Below the pieces are notes generated by a model. That model was not told where the DNA came from and ran no database searches. It saw only the letters and a list, made by a program, of their open reading frames with translations. A stretch of 64,000 nt of DNA from Ichthyophis bannanicus (Eukaryota; Chordata; Amphibia; Gymnophiona; Ichthyophiidae), in contig CM066041.1 of NCBI GenBank assembly GCA_033557465.1, positions 153,735,532 to 153,799,531 of the forward strand, read 5' to 3'. Of the stretch, positions 11,195 to 22,109 are shown one piece after another; within the stretch, counting starts at the first letter, position 1, and each line of letters begins with the position of its first letter. A program made the translations under genes and the position numbers.

Positions 11195-12680
11195 GGGAGG
11201 GGGGTTAAGACTGGCAATGGGCTAGGGAGGGAGAGAGGGGGGTTAAGACTGGCAATGGGCTAGGGAGGGAGGGAGGGAGGGGGGTTAAGACTGGCAATGG
11301 GCTAGGGAGGGAGGGAGGTTAAGACTGGCAATGGGCTAGGGAGGGAGGGGGGTTGAGACTGGCAATGGGCTAGGGAGGGAGGGAGGGAGGGGGTTGAGAC
11401 TGGCAATGGGCTAGGGAGGGAGGGGGGTTGAGACTGGCAATGGGCTAGGGAGGGAGGGAGGGGGTTGAGACTGGCAATGGGCTAGGGAGGGAGGGAGGGA
11501 GGTTAAGACTGGCAATGGGCTAGGGAGGGAGGGAGGGAGGTTAAGACTGGCAATGGGCTAGGGAGGGGGGGAGGGGGGTTGAGACTGGCAATGGGCTAGG
11601 GAGGGAGGGGGGTTGAGACTGGCAATGGGCTAGGGAGGGAGGGAGGGAGGGGGGTTGAGACTGGCAATGGGCTAGGGAGGGGGGGTTAAGACTGGCAGTG
11701 GGCTGGGGAGGGGGGTTAAGACGCAGTGGGCTATGGGGGGGAGTTAAGACTAGCAATGGGCTGTGGGCTGATGAGGGCTGGCAATGGGCTATGAGCTGAT
11801 GAGGGCTGTCTGGAAATGGGGTGATGGGGGGGTTAGGACTGGTAATGGGCTATGGGGGGGGGGTTAAGACTGGTAGTGGGCTGATGGGGGGGGTTAGGAC
11901 TGGTAATGGGCTATGGGGGGGTTAAGTGGTAGTGGGCTGATGGGGGTGAAGGACTGATAATGGGTTATGGGGGGGATAGGACAGGAAATGGGCTGATGGG
12001 GAGGGGTTAGGACTTGAGGTGGGCTGAGGTGGTTAGGACTGGTAATGGGCTGTGGGCTGATGGGGGGGGTTTAGGACTGGCAATGGGCTATGGGGGGCTG
12101 ACTGGAAATGGGCTGATGGGGGTTAGGACTGGTAAAGGGTTATAGGGGGGGGGCTTAAACTGAAAATGGGGTGATGGGGGTTAGGACTGGAAGTTGATTG
12201 ACGGGGGGCTAGGACTGGTAATGGGTTGGGGTGTTGCTAGGACTGGAAATGGGCTGAGTGGAAGGGGAGGCTTGAACTGCAAATAGCTGATGGGGAGGGG
12301 GCTTGGAATGGAAATGGGCTGTGAGGGAAGGGAGCTAGGACTGAAAATGGGCTGATGGAACAGCTAGGATAGGACTGGAAATGGGCTGTTGGGGGGAGCT
12401 AAGATTGGAAATGGGCTGTGGTGGGGGCTTGAATTGAAATGGACTCATGGAGGGGCTAGAACTGGAAGTAGGCTCATGGGGGGGCTTGGACTGGAATTGG
12501 GCTGAGTGGAGGGGAGCTATGATTTGACATGGGCTGATGGTGGGGCTAGGAAATGAGTAGAAATGGGCTGATGGGGGGGCTAGGATTGAAAATGAGCTGA
12601 TGAAGGGACTTGGACTGGAAATGGGCTGATGCAGGGACTAGAAGGGAATGGATGCTGGGTGAGACTGGAACTAGAAGGGA
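11195..12680. repeat. G-rich minisatellite, 30-40-bp unit
   Basis: Tandem units built on GGTTAAGACTGGCAATGGG then CTAGGGAGGGAGGG, regular from 11205 to 11700 and drifting (GACTGGAAATGGGCTGATGGG) to about 12680. Runs of GGG at short spacing give strong G-quadruplex potential on the + strand. The proline-rich minus-strand frames are not genes. A related array lies at 61466-62290. Confidence 0.9.
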
Positions 12681-14039
12681 GCTGATGTTGGGGGAGGATT
12701 AGAATGGGATGGGGCTGGGAGAGTAAAATGGAGAGGGGAAAAATATTTTGTGTAGGAGGGATGAAAAATCTACAATTGGCCAGGTATTGGGAGAGTAATT
12801 GGGGATTGAGGATGGAGGGGTAAAATTTGTGTGGATGAAATAGGAATGAGGAAAGAGCAAAAGGAGAAAGATTAGTATGTTAAAGCAGATGTAGAGAGAG
12901 AGAGAGAGAATGGAAAAAAAACTAGAAGAGAGAAGAAAGGACAAATGGACAGCAGACGATGGAGAGTTAGCAGAAAACATGAAGAAACCAGAAGAAGGTG
13001 GCTGGACCAATTGCAACTGAAAAAAAATGCACAAAAGGTAGAAAGATATCTCTTTATTTTGAATTTATTAACTGGAATATGTCAGCTCTGGGAAATGTGC
13101 ATCATTAACATCTGCGCTTTGTTTGGTACAAGAGGAAATTCCTATTTGACGTTGCCACTTGTTCTCTTTCCCCAGTATTCTCTGAAATGTATTGGTTTAA
13201 TATTTGCAGTGTTGCCTTTTGATAGGTAGGGTATGGTGCTTTGTGAGTCCTGGTAATGCTGTCAGGATACGGCGGGTTTGCTATGGGTTCTAAATGGGCA
13301 GCGTTTGTAGTAGTTCCTAATGTGCCTGGCGGTTGGCACTGGATTATAGTAATGTAGAAATCTTTTAGTCTTTCTTTATCCATACACTCATTAAGAGACA
13401 TGTTTACTAAAAGTTAGTGTATGGTAACATTATGCAAATATTTATGCAAATAAGACCACTTATGCAAATGACGTGCTGGCACTTTGAGGAAATTCTTTGG
13501 TTTTGTGCGGCAGTTTGGGCACTCGGGCTCAAAAAGGTTAGCCATCACTGCCCCAAACTGTCAAGCCAACACTGGGATACGGTATGGCATGCTTTTAGAA
13601 AGTCAGATTTTAACATCCCTGAGACATCAGATTCGGACCCCTCAGAAATGGAATGGCTGCCAGGGGAATCTGAGGTTATGGAAGCCATCGAACCGATGGA
13701 CTGTAATTATTGCACAAGGAGACGTGTTTAAGTTAAGGGAAGCAAACCCAATGTATGAAAAGAATACAGGAGACCTTATGCTTTGAGTTTGTGAAGGTTA
13801 ACAATTGTTACTTTGAATGTTTTGCTGATTTACATTTTTGATACAAGGAAAATTATCGCTCTGTTACTCATAACCGCCTATTTTGAACTTCTTGTTGCGC
13901 AAAGGTGAAATAAATGCCTTTTCTTTACCCTACACTTGGCTAAGAGTTGCTTTTTGGGAAGTTGACCATGAGGCTGACACAGAGGGCTGCTACCTCATTG
14001 ACCCTCACAACAGGTCAACCCTAAAACCCCTATTTCTTA

Positions 14040-14705
14040 TGCGCTCCCCAGCCCCGGTGGAACCACTACGCCGCCACCAGAGGGGGCTGAGGGGGACATG
14101 GCCCAGCAGTGGGCTCTGTTGTCCAACTTTACTGGGTCATGACTCCCAACTACCGGGCCCTCGACCTTGAGGAATTCCCAGGGGCGTTGAGCCAATCCTT
14201 GAATGCCACCAGACTCGAGAGGTTTCTCTACACCGGTCCCGATACCGGTCCTGTTCCGGTCCTCAGGACTGAGGTCATCCCCGATGAATGCCCACAGCTC
14301 TGACTGCAGGGGGCAGGGGCTGTCGGGCTTGGGGCCTGACCCTGGAGCCTGGACCACCCTCAACACCTCCACCGACTATGAGACGGACTGGGAGACTGAG
14401 GACGGGGAATCCCCGGATATCCGTCATCATCGAGATGTGCCTTCTGACCCGTCTCCCCCCGAGACACAGCGTTGGTCCCTGGTCGGGTATAACTAAGGCA
14501 CTAGCCTTCGCCACTGAGTCGGAGGAGGACCCTTGAACCAAGGAACTCAAGATCCTCCAGTACGAGGCCCCTCCAAAGGAGGCATTCGCAGTGCCCATTC
14601 CCCTGATTCTGGAGTGGCTGCCCTACATGGCCCTTATGTCTTTGCCTATATTCCATAATGAGGCCAGCTGGCACAAATGAAGCCTACTGCAGTACCAATA
14701 GGCCC
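14040..14705 (+). mobile_element. DIRS-1 gag continuation, truncated
   Basis: Contains GTCGGAGGAGGACCCTTG followed by CTCCAGTACGAGGC, matching the gag of DIRS-2 at 27007-27060, then VPIPLILEWL and SWHK-like residues of DIRS gag. Frames are broken. Nothing DIRS-like is visible after about 14705. Confidence 0.6.
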
Positions 14706-15785
14706 TAGAATAGGGCTGATTGAGAACAAGAGATGTACCGATCACAAAGAGTGTAGGAGCAAGCAAAGTTGCAGAACCTTGGATTGTGGCAGGTCTGGGG
14801 TCAGAGGCAGAGAGTGGGAGCTGTTTATACATCGTGGTTTGATTGGGAGGAGGGATGGGGCTGGGGAATACATTGGTGAGTACAGGAGGTCTGGGATTAT
14901 GGGCATGAGGAAAGTGGAGCAGTAGCTGCTATTTGAAAAGGAGATACAGGATTGGCTAGAGGTGACAGCAGGTGTCATTGGGCCTACAGTTATTGAGAAA
15001 GGGAAGTGGAGGCCTTACAGGGAGGATGGAGGAGAGGGGAGGGAGGCATGGCAAGCAGGGTGATGGGGGTTAGGGACAGATAACTAAAAGTGGTGGGATG
15101 TGACAGGGTCATGGATGGGAGCATATAAGGAGGAGAAGGGTTTGTCCTTTAACTGGAAAGGACACAGAGGGTGTGGTGCAGGGGGAGTAAATGGACAGCA
15201 GAAGGAGATGGGGGGGATGTCATGTGGAGATGAGTGACAGGTTGGTGTGCATGCCCAAGCTTTGGCTGGAAGGGAGGGGGGGTCAACCACAACACAGTGA
15301 TAGGAAGAGGAGTAGTACAGGTGGGGGGCATCTTGGGGCAGACAGTTCCCATCCACGTCCTGTCACGTCCCCCACAGGCACTGACATACACAGCAGATAA
15401 CTGCCCAAGCCCCGTTGCACACACCCTCATGAGGGAAAGAAATGGGGACTTGTTATTTACCCATTAACACTCCATTTGGCTGTGTAGGGGCCCAACCCAA
15501 AAGGGGGAACGCCATCCTCTCTTGCCCCTTGTGAGCACTGCTTGCACTATCTCTCACCTGCAGATGGGGGAGGGGACAGTAGCAGGACATGCTGTATATC
15601 CTGGGACTAGGCCTGCTAACAGAGCTGTGCTCCTGCCACCAGCATGTCACTACATATGGAGTCATATTTGGACCCTCAATAACATTTCCAAAGTGACCAT
15701 GTCCCACACAGCTATTTCTGCGCCCAGCAGTTGGCAGTGGCGCCTCCTCCCCCCTCCCACCCCCTTTGCTGCTAAACACCATGTA
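14705..15785. other. No recognisable feature
   Basis: G/A-rich sequence (15000-15330) with overlapping low-complexity open frames on both strands. No splice-bounded exon, transposon end or RNA gene is apparent. Confidence 0.4.
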
Positions 15786-15975
15786 TTTGAGGATCTTCTA
15801 GCTTGGCAACCAAGAGACCAGGGTTCGATTCCCACTAGTACTCCTTATGGCCTTTGGCAAGTCACTTTAACCCTCCATTGCCTCAGAAGAAAGGCCTGGC
15901 AATTTACTTCTGGTCACACTTCCAAGAAAACCCAGGAGCTGCTAGGTCGCCAGGAGTTAGCACTGACCTGAAGGC
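15785..15975 (+). repeat. tRNA-derived SINE, MIR/CORE-like
   Basis: Contains a B-box-like GGGTTCGATTCCCAC (15821-15836) and the conserved segment GGCAAGTCACTTTAACCCTC then CATTGCCTCAG, the hallmark middle region of MIR-type SINEs. It cannot fold into a full tRNA. A restriction-endonuclease-LINE fragment follows directly. Confidence 0.6.
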
Positions 15976-15979
15976 ACAC

Positions 15980-16235
15980 ATTGCATTTTGCTTCCTCTCC
16001 ACAAGATTTGCAGAATTGCTTGGAACTGACACCTTTATTATCAATGCTTTTCTGGTGTTTTTCTATGTTACCACTGTTTGATTTCTTCTCATCTAGCTTA
16101 TTATCCCTCGGCATGAGAATGTCCCAGGTGATCATAACTTCATTCTCTGTAATTCTCTTGATCCTAGCGCTTCTTCAGTATTGTGATGTTGTAGTGCTTT
16201 CAAAGTTCAAATCAAAAACCTTAGTACTAGAGTGT
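15980..16235 (-). mobile_element. Restriction-endonuclease LINE fragment, copy 2
   Basis: The + strand segment ATGTCCCAGGTGATCATAAC (near 16120), then TTCTCTGTAATTCTCTTG and TGATGTTGTAGTG, parallels 5785-5875 of the first copy. Minus-strand translation gives ENEVMITWDILMPRDNKLDE, the decayed endonuclease region. Too broken to be coding. Confidence 0.6.
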
Positions 16236-16540
16236 AAATAAAATAAGTGAGGACACAATATCTCCTTTAAAATGTCTCCTTATGAAATATTAATCGTTTT
16301 TAGGAGAGAAAGCCAGTTAGCAAGAGGGCGGCTTGGTTTGGCAAGGCTCAGGGCAGACAGAAATAGACTTCTTCTTCAGTATAGAGAACAACTGAATCCA
16401 GTGGGAAGAACTGAAATCGGTAGCCAGTAGTGAGGCAGAGAACACCCGATCTTCATAAAGGCCAGAGATGGTGTCGGGCCAAATTGATGTCATGTGGACA
16501 TTCAGAAGGGATCTTCATCCATGGTGGAGCTTCTTTAGCC
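16236..16540. other. No recognisable feature
   Basis: Mixed sequence between LINE fragments. No coding or structural signal seen. Confidence 0.4.
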
Positions 16541-17390
16541 AATAGATTCTTGGAACTTCCGTACAGTCTATCAAGCCCTAGTAATCCCACATTTTGACTA
16601 TGCCAACACAATACTACACAGACTCCCGAAGAACACGCTGAATCCTCTGCAGCTGGCAATGAATGCAGCTGCCAGAGTCTTGCACGGAGCCTCCAGGAGA
16701 GAGCACATAACCTCTATATTGAAACATCTGCACTGGCTGCCGGTATACTGTAGAATCTCCTTCAAAGTTCTTTTGATGACCTACAAAGCCATCAACAAGT
16801 ACTTCTCCACCTCCCTCACAGACCTCATCCAGACCACCCTCCTCAACCGAGCTAGGAGATCAGCCGCCGTCAATACTCTGATCCTCCTGAAGGCGATTAC
16901 AAAATGTTCCCAGGCAACAAGAAACAGAGCCTTCGCACTGTATGCACCCACATGCTGGAACACCCTGCCCCTGGCCATCCGTGCCATCACTGACCTTGTC
17001 CAGTTTAGGAAGTCACTGAAGCACTATCTCTTCCTCCAGCACTTCACCGACCCAGATGCCATCTCACAGCCTGTCACACTCAGGAACCAGGCTGACATCC
17101 CCAAAGCATCCACTATGCTCATCTGCAGCCCCGCCTTCTAGACCCCAATACCCTGGCAGGAACAATGTATACCTACTCTAACCTGCCAATCTGTATATAG
17201 TCAGGCCAACCTGTAAATAGTTGGGAGCTGCCAGTGACAGCCAGTTTTGTCTGTACATAGTTACCCTGTTAGCCTTGTTAGAAACACCTGTTCATTGTAA
17301 GTCCAGTGTAGGTCCTGCCTGCACCGCACAAATTTGTTTTCTGTAAACCGGGCTGATTTTAAAGAGCGCGGTATAAAAAAAGACATAAAA
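16540..17390 (+). mobile_element. L2-clade LINE, 3' fragment
   Basis: Encodes only the C-terminal end of ORF2: IPHFDYANTILHRLP, then HITSILKHLHWLPVYCRISF, the L2 signature after the RT thumb, ending at TAG 17139-17141. The 3' end has TGTAAACCGG ... GCGGTATAAAAAAAG, the stem-loop tail shared by the other L2 copies here. It is 5' truncated and non-functional. Confidence 0.85.
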
Positions 17391-17744
17391 TAAACTGCAT
17401 TCTCATAGACATATCATTAGTTACCTTGCTGTCCTGACTCTGGGCTTCCAATAGCTGTTCTGTCTCGATGTGCCAAACTCTGTAGCCTGCGCCATTGAGC
17501 CTATTTGTTGCCTTACATCATCCAGATTGGTTTCTGAATAGCATTTTCAGTATCTTGTAAACCCTTAGACATGACTCGCACAGTCAACTCCTCCCTTTTC
17601 TCACTAACACTTCTCACGTGTTGACAGATCACTTTAGGCCAACATCATTGTTTTCATTTCATCTTGTTCCTGACCTCCTGTACAAAGCTTCATCCTACCA
17701 CAGCATGCTACACAGGCTGTAAAGGGTGGACACATTCCTGTACC
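17391..17744. other. No clear feature; possibly decayed older DIRS
   Basis: Lies upstream of the internal complementary region of an older DIRS and may be its worn 3' coding end, but I could not recognise recombinase motifs. Confidence 0.3.
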
Positions 17745-17829
17745 TAGTACCCCTTCACAGAGTCGCCAGTATGTGGCTGACTCATCCTGCTTATCCATGG
17801 AGAAAGCAAGGCTGGTTACTTGTAACAGG

Positions 17830-17968
17830 GGTTCCTGAGCATGTATCCAGTCTAGTCCCGGACCTCTGGGTTGTCCATCTCATCTAGCAGCTTGGAGACT
17901 GAGGAACTCCTTCTTCTTTTGTGATGTCACAAGTATAACTATCCGGGAGCCTCCTCCTGCCACCAGTT
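17830..17968. repeat. DIRS-3 left inverted terminal repeat
   Basis: About 138 bp, almost identical to the reverse complement of 23586-23722. Landmarks are GTCTAGTCCCGGACCTCTGG, GGAACTCCTTCTTCTTTTG (one extra CTT relative to the right copy) and CTCCTCCTGCCACCAGTT. Confidence 0.93.
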
Positions 17969-18737
17969 ACCTCAGTCTCCAAGCAGCTAGATGGATGGTG
18001 AGCCCGGAGGCACAATTAGGAGTTGTTTAAATTTGTAGGATAGGAGAAGGCTGCTGTAGCCTTATACAGAAAGAATAGGGTTTAAAGCAGAGTGGAGTCT
18101 GCGCTTAGAAGTCCGGTGCCTTTAAATGACAGAAGGCCTTCCTTCAGCTGTGATCTCCCTCCTCCTTGCTCTGGGTTCTTCCCTAGCGTTCAGGGGCACG
18201 GCTCAGTAATTTTAGTGAAGGAGAGGAGCTCTGGGGTTGGTCTGGAGGATAGACTTAACCCAGAGTGCAGCTTACCAGCGCCTAGTCAGAAGTCCTGCCT
18301 GCTGTGCGCTGTGACCCGCTCGTCGACGCACGCCGAGAGCCGGAGATTTTGAACGATCCGGTTTCTTCAGGCTGCCCTCTGTCAGTACTCCACTTTAAGA
18401 GCGCTGGCCAGCACGGAAGGTAAGAGCGGGGTCTCCCCACGCTTGGGAACAGCCAGGAGGTAAGCGGACCCAGCAGTTGGCCGCAGCAGCGATTTGGGCG
18501 CGAAATCTGCTTGCAGGCCCCGCCGTGTGGTGGCGGCATGTTAAGGCCGCAGCAGCGAGCGTCTTTGCGGCACTTGCGTTTAGGCGGGAGATTTCAGCTG
18601 CAGGCCTCTGCCTCCGTGGTTTGGCGGGAGGGGGTGTTCCCAGAGCTGGACAAGTGTTTTTAGTGTCAGTAGTGATTAAAGGGGCCTGTGCAGCTAGTTC
18701 TCAGAGGGTGTCGGCTCCTGAGTTAGGTGATGTGGAG

Positions 18738-20206
18738 ATGCCCTCTAAACCTAATTGTGTGGTGTGTGGAGCTAAAACTAGCGCAAGCTCGGGGGTCTGT
18801 AAGTCCTGTGTGAGGGAGACCTCAATGGAGCAGGCACAGGAGGACAAAGGAGAATCCCCGAGGACAGATGCTGGGGCATCGCCTGTCCAAACAGTAGAGG
18901 TGGCCCGGGATGAACTGGTAGCTGGGCCCTCTTCAGTCACAGACTCTTCCCCCGGGCAGACACCCTGGCCTATGGGCCTGGCGTCCATTTTCTCTCAGGA
19001 ATTTGTAAGTCTCCTGCAGCAAGCGGTAGCGGGCAGCACTCCTCAGCGCAGGTCTTCGGCGGGCGCTGCAGCAGCGAAGAGGCTGGCACCGCCGCTGCAG
19101 GGGGATGTGTCCCTTGAAAGAGCTAAGAAGCCCAGGGTAGACGGGGCGAGCAGCGTTCAGTCAGTGGCTTCGGAGGGGCCCCTGTCGGAGGAGGAAGGCC
19201 TCGGGGCGGAGCTGGATGAAGAGCTAGAAGAAGGAGAGTTGTCTGAAAAGGAAGATCAGCCTAGAGTGGTGCGGGTCTTCAGGAGAGAGAGGAGCTGCTG
19301 GCGCTCATAACAGACACTAAAGGTGCTGAACATGCCAGTGCCGGGATCAGTGGAAGATGAGACGCTGGAGGATCCATTGTTGCAGGTGTTCCGGAAGGGT
19401 CAGAAAGCGTTCCCGGTACACAGGGTGTTCCAGGAAATGATTCAGGAAGAATGGAACATTCCAGAGACTCCTCTGAAAGGGGCCAGAATTATGGGTCGCT
19501 TATATCCGTTAGTGGATCAAGACAAGGAGCTGTTTAAGCCGCCCAAGGTGGACGCGGCTGTATCCGTGGTCACTAAGAAGACCACCATTCCTGTGGAAGG
19601 CAGCGTGGCGCTCAAGGATACCCAAGACAGGAAGTTGGACGTGTTGCTTAATGCCCTCTCGCTCCAGGTGGCCATCTGTGGGGCCTGGAGGTGGCTAGAG
19701 CGTGCCTATGCTGGTCACAGAGAGCGGCAGGCCCAGAGGGTGCCCGCGCCGAAGAAGCGGCAAAGTTGGAGTCGGGCGCGGCCTACTTGGCAGATATCCA
19801 CTATGATCTTATGAGAGGACTGTCAAAGAGTATGGCATCTGCCGTGGCGGCTCGGAGGCATCTGTGGCTGCGCAACTGGGCGGCGGATAGCTCCTCCAAG
19901 GCTAGGCTCAGTAAACTGCCTTTCAAGGGCCGTCTCCTGTTCAGGGAAGATTTAGAAAAATTGGTCAAAGACTTGGGTGAATCCAAAGGGTGTAGGTTAC
20001 CAGAGGACAAGCCCAAGCCAGTCCGAACTTCTCCTGCGGGCAGAGGGCAGCAGCGAGACTTTCGGCGTTTTTGTTTCTCCAGATTTAACGCGGGCCAGAG
20101 AAGTCGGTTCCCTAGTAGGAATCAAGGGTTCCGGGGATTTCGGGGAGCGGGAAGGGGCCTTGGTCCCTCCTCCTCGGCGTCCCTCAACAGCAGGAAGCCC
20201 CAATGA
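18738..20206 (+). pseudogene. DIRS-3 gag-like ORF1, frameshifted
   Basis: ATG at 18738 opens a protein with a Cys-rich start (CVVCGAKTSASSGVCKSC, a putative zinc ribbon shared with the other DIRS gags), an acidic middle (EEEGLGAELDEELEEGELSE) and a stop at 19308-19310. The frame resumes from 19323 (VFRKGQKAFPVHRVFQEMI), then shifts near 19690 to the conserved DIRS gag C-terminus (AARRHLWLRNWAADSSSKA, LPFKGRLLF) and a basic RGRG/FR tail. Gag is expected to package the RNA. Its 3' end overlaps the RT frame. Confidence 0.8.
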
Positions 20207-22109
20207 GATCAGGGGGACCCAGGCGCCTGTCCTTCCTCTCGGGGGGCGACTACAGGATTTTTATCCTGCCTGGGTCCAAATCACTTCAGATCAGTGGGTT
20301 CTGGAGGTCATTCGAGAGGGCTACGCTCTGGAACTCTTGAGGCCGGTGCGCGATGCGTTCATTCGGTCCCCCGGCAGGTCTCCCACCAAATGCGAGGCCT
20401 TGCGGGGGACAGTGCAAAAGCTACTAGATCTCAAGGCCATTGTACCGGTACTGCCAGACCAGTGCGGCTCCGGTCGTTACTCCATTTACTTCATTGTCCC
20501 AAGGAAAGACGGAGGTTTTCGGCCCATCCTGGATCTCAAAGGTGTGAACCGTTGTCTCCGGGTGTCGCATTTTCACATGGAGACACTCCGGTCAGTGATA
20601 GAGGCGGTCCAGAAAGGCGAGTTTCTCACCTCTCTTGATTTGTCGGAAACCTACCTCCACATCCCCATACGACCAGATCATCACAGGTACCTCAGATTCG
20701 CGGTGCCGTTCGGACACTTTCAGTTTCGAGCGTTGCCATTTGGTCTGGCAACGGCGCCTCGGACTTTCACCAAGGTTATGGTGGTGGTTGTGGCGGCGCT
20801 AAGGAAGGAAGGAATACTGGTTCACCCATACCTGGACGATTGGTTGATTCGGGCGAAGTCCAGAGACGAGAGCGCCAGAGCCACAGCCAGAGTGGTCTCC
20901 TTTCTAGAAAGTCTCGGTTGGGTGGTCAATCGGACGAGAAGCCACATGGTGCCTTCCCAGTGCCTGGAATACCTAGGGGTTCGGTTTGATACGGCCTCCG
21001 GGAAGGTATTTCTGACGGAGCAGAGGGCAAAGGGCCTGAGAAAGCTTGTTCAGAAGTTTCTTCAAACCAGACTGCCCTCGGCCTGGCATTATCTACAACT
21101 GTTGGGTACCATGGCGGCAGTGATAGAGACGGTCCCGTGGGCACGGGCCCACATGAGTCCCTTACAGAGGGCGTTGCTTCGGCTCTGGTCACATCAGCAG
21201 GATCCGTTGTCTCGGAGGCTTCCTTGCCCGGAAGACAACTGCCAAGCCCTGCGGTGGTGGCTACTTCCCGATTTGCTAAGGAACGGGAAAGGGTTGGAGA
21301 CACCTGACTGGATTCCTCTGACTACGGATGCCAGCCTGCTGGGCTGGGGAGCACACTGCCGGGGATGCTTTGCACAAGGGCAGTGGAGCACCCAGGAGCG
21401 GACTTGGTCAATCAACCGTCTGGAGCTGAGGGCAGTTGCCTTGGCTCTACGAGAGTTTCGAGCGGTGCTCAGAGGAAAGGCAGTCCGGGTATTCTCCAAC
21501 AATGCAACGGCGGTGGCCTATGTCAACAGACAAGGGGGAACCAGCAGCATCGCTCTGGAGGAAGAAGCCGAAGCCCTGTTCGACTGGGTCGAAGGGAATC
21601 TCCTGGATCTGTCTGCGGCACATGTGGCAGGAGTGGAAAACGTCAAGGCTGATTTTCTCAGCAGGGTGAAGGTGGATCCCGGGGAATGGGTTCTGCACCC
21701 GGAGGTGTTCGCAATGTTGGTGCGTCAATGGGGAGTTCCAGTCATGGACCTCATGGCCACTTTCGCCTCGGCGAAAGTCGACCGTTTCTACAGCAGGCGA
21801 AAAGAAAGAATGTCGGAAGGATTGGATGCGCTCATTCAGAGCTGGCCGGAGGGCCAGCTGCTGTATTTCTTCCCACCATGGGTGTTGATCGGCAGGGTGC
21901 TCCAGCGGATAGAGCACTACAGTGGACAGGTCATTCTCATAGCCCCGGACTGGCCACGCCGTCCTTGGTACGGAGATCTGATAAGATTGCTGGTGGCAAA
22001 GCCATGGCATCTTCCGCCTCGAGCGGATCTGCTGTCGCAGGGGCCTCTTCTGATGCCCCACGTGGATCAATTCTCACTTACGGCATGGCTCTTGAAAAGG
22101 CGCGGATGA
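19977..22109 (+). CDS. DIRS-3 RT / RNase H / DIRS methyltransferase-like ORF
   Basis: One open frame of about 710 codons; the start is uncertain because the frame overlaps gag and has no early ATG with good context. RT motifs: FIVPRKDGGFRPILDLKGVN, SLDLSETYLHIPI (motif A), PFGLATAPRTFTKVM (B), HPYLDDWLIR (C, catalytic DD intact). RNase H: TTDASLLGWGAH, NRLELRAVALAL, then SNNATAVAYVN where the usual SDN aspartate is Asn. The C-terminal 150 residues (VPVMDLMATFASAKVDRFYS, FFPPW, APDWPRRPWY) match the DAM-like methyltransferase region of DIRS1-group elements. It copies the element's RNA into DNA. Confidence 0.9.
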   Translation: MNPKGVGYQRTSPSQSELLLRAEGSSETFGVFVSPDLTRAREVGSLVGIKGSGDFGEREGALVPPPRRPSTAGSPNEIRGTQAPVLPLGGRLQDFYPAWVQITSDQWVLEVIREGYALELLRPVRDAFIRSPGRSPTKCEALRGTVQKLLDLKAIVPVLPDQCGSGRYSIYFIVPRKDGGFRPILDLKGVNRCLRVSHFHMETLRSVIEAVQKGEFLTSLDLSETYLHIPIRPDHHRYLRFAVPFGHFQFRALPFGLATAPRTFTKVMVVVVAALRKEGILVHPYLDDWLIRAKSRDESARATARVVSFLESLGWVVNRTRSHMVPSQCLEYLGVRFDTASGKVFLTEQRAKGLRKLVQKFLQTRLPSAWHYLQLLGTMAAVIETVPWARAHMSPLQRALLRLWSHQQDPLSRRLPCPEDNCQALRWWLLPDLLRNGKGLETPDWIPLTTDASLLGWGAHCRGCFAQGQWSTQERTWSINRLELRAVALALREFRAVLRGKAVRVFSNNATAVAYVNRQGGTSSIALEEEAEALFDWVEGNLLDLSAAHVAGVENVKADFLSRVKVDPGEWVLHPEVFAMLVRQWGVPVMDLMATFASAKVDRFYSRRKERMSEGLDALIQSWPEGQLLYFFPPWVLIGRVLQRIEHYSGQVILIAPDWPRRPWYGDLIRLLVAKPWHLPPRADLLSQGPLLMPHVDQFSLTAWLLKRRG

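Larger units (their letters stand above)
10748..13550. mobile_element. hAT-1, non-autonomous, with palindrome and minisatellite
   Basis: Flanked by the 8-bp duplication CCCCAAAC (10740-10747, 13551-13558). Ends are inverted repeats: CAGCGATGGCGAACC at the left and the complement of CAGTGATGGCTAACC at the right. An 8-bp duplication with CAG...CTG ends is diagnostic for hAT. There is no transposase; the interior is a 350-bp palindrome, a 1.5-kb G-rich minisatellite and low-complexity sequence with an AG run (12895-12908). Confidence 0.88.
9690..14035 (+). mobile_element. LTR-like insertion, copy A, split by hAT-1
   Basis: About 1.5 kb after removing the hAT at 10748-13550. It carries a purine-rich ORF (9958 to about 10747, resuming after 13558) ending with IEPMDC, then a non-coding tail with AATAAA at 13909-13914. 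The layout and short motifs (LYRKK, EPMDC, CTGATTTAC, the sequence before AATAAA) match the better-bounded copy B at 30135-31403. Borders are approximate and I could not identify its target duplication. Confidence 0.45.

Noticed and set aside
11026..11756. Proline/serine-rich minus-strand ORFs
   Set aside because: Composition artefacts of the palindrome and G-rich minisatellite.
15800..15870. tRNA gene
   Set aside because: Only a B-box-like stretch is present; it belongs to a SINE and no cloverleaf can be drawn.
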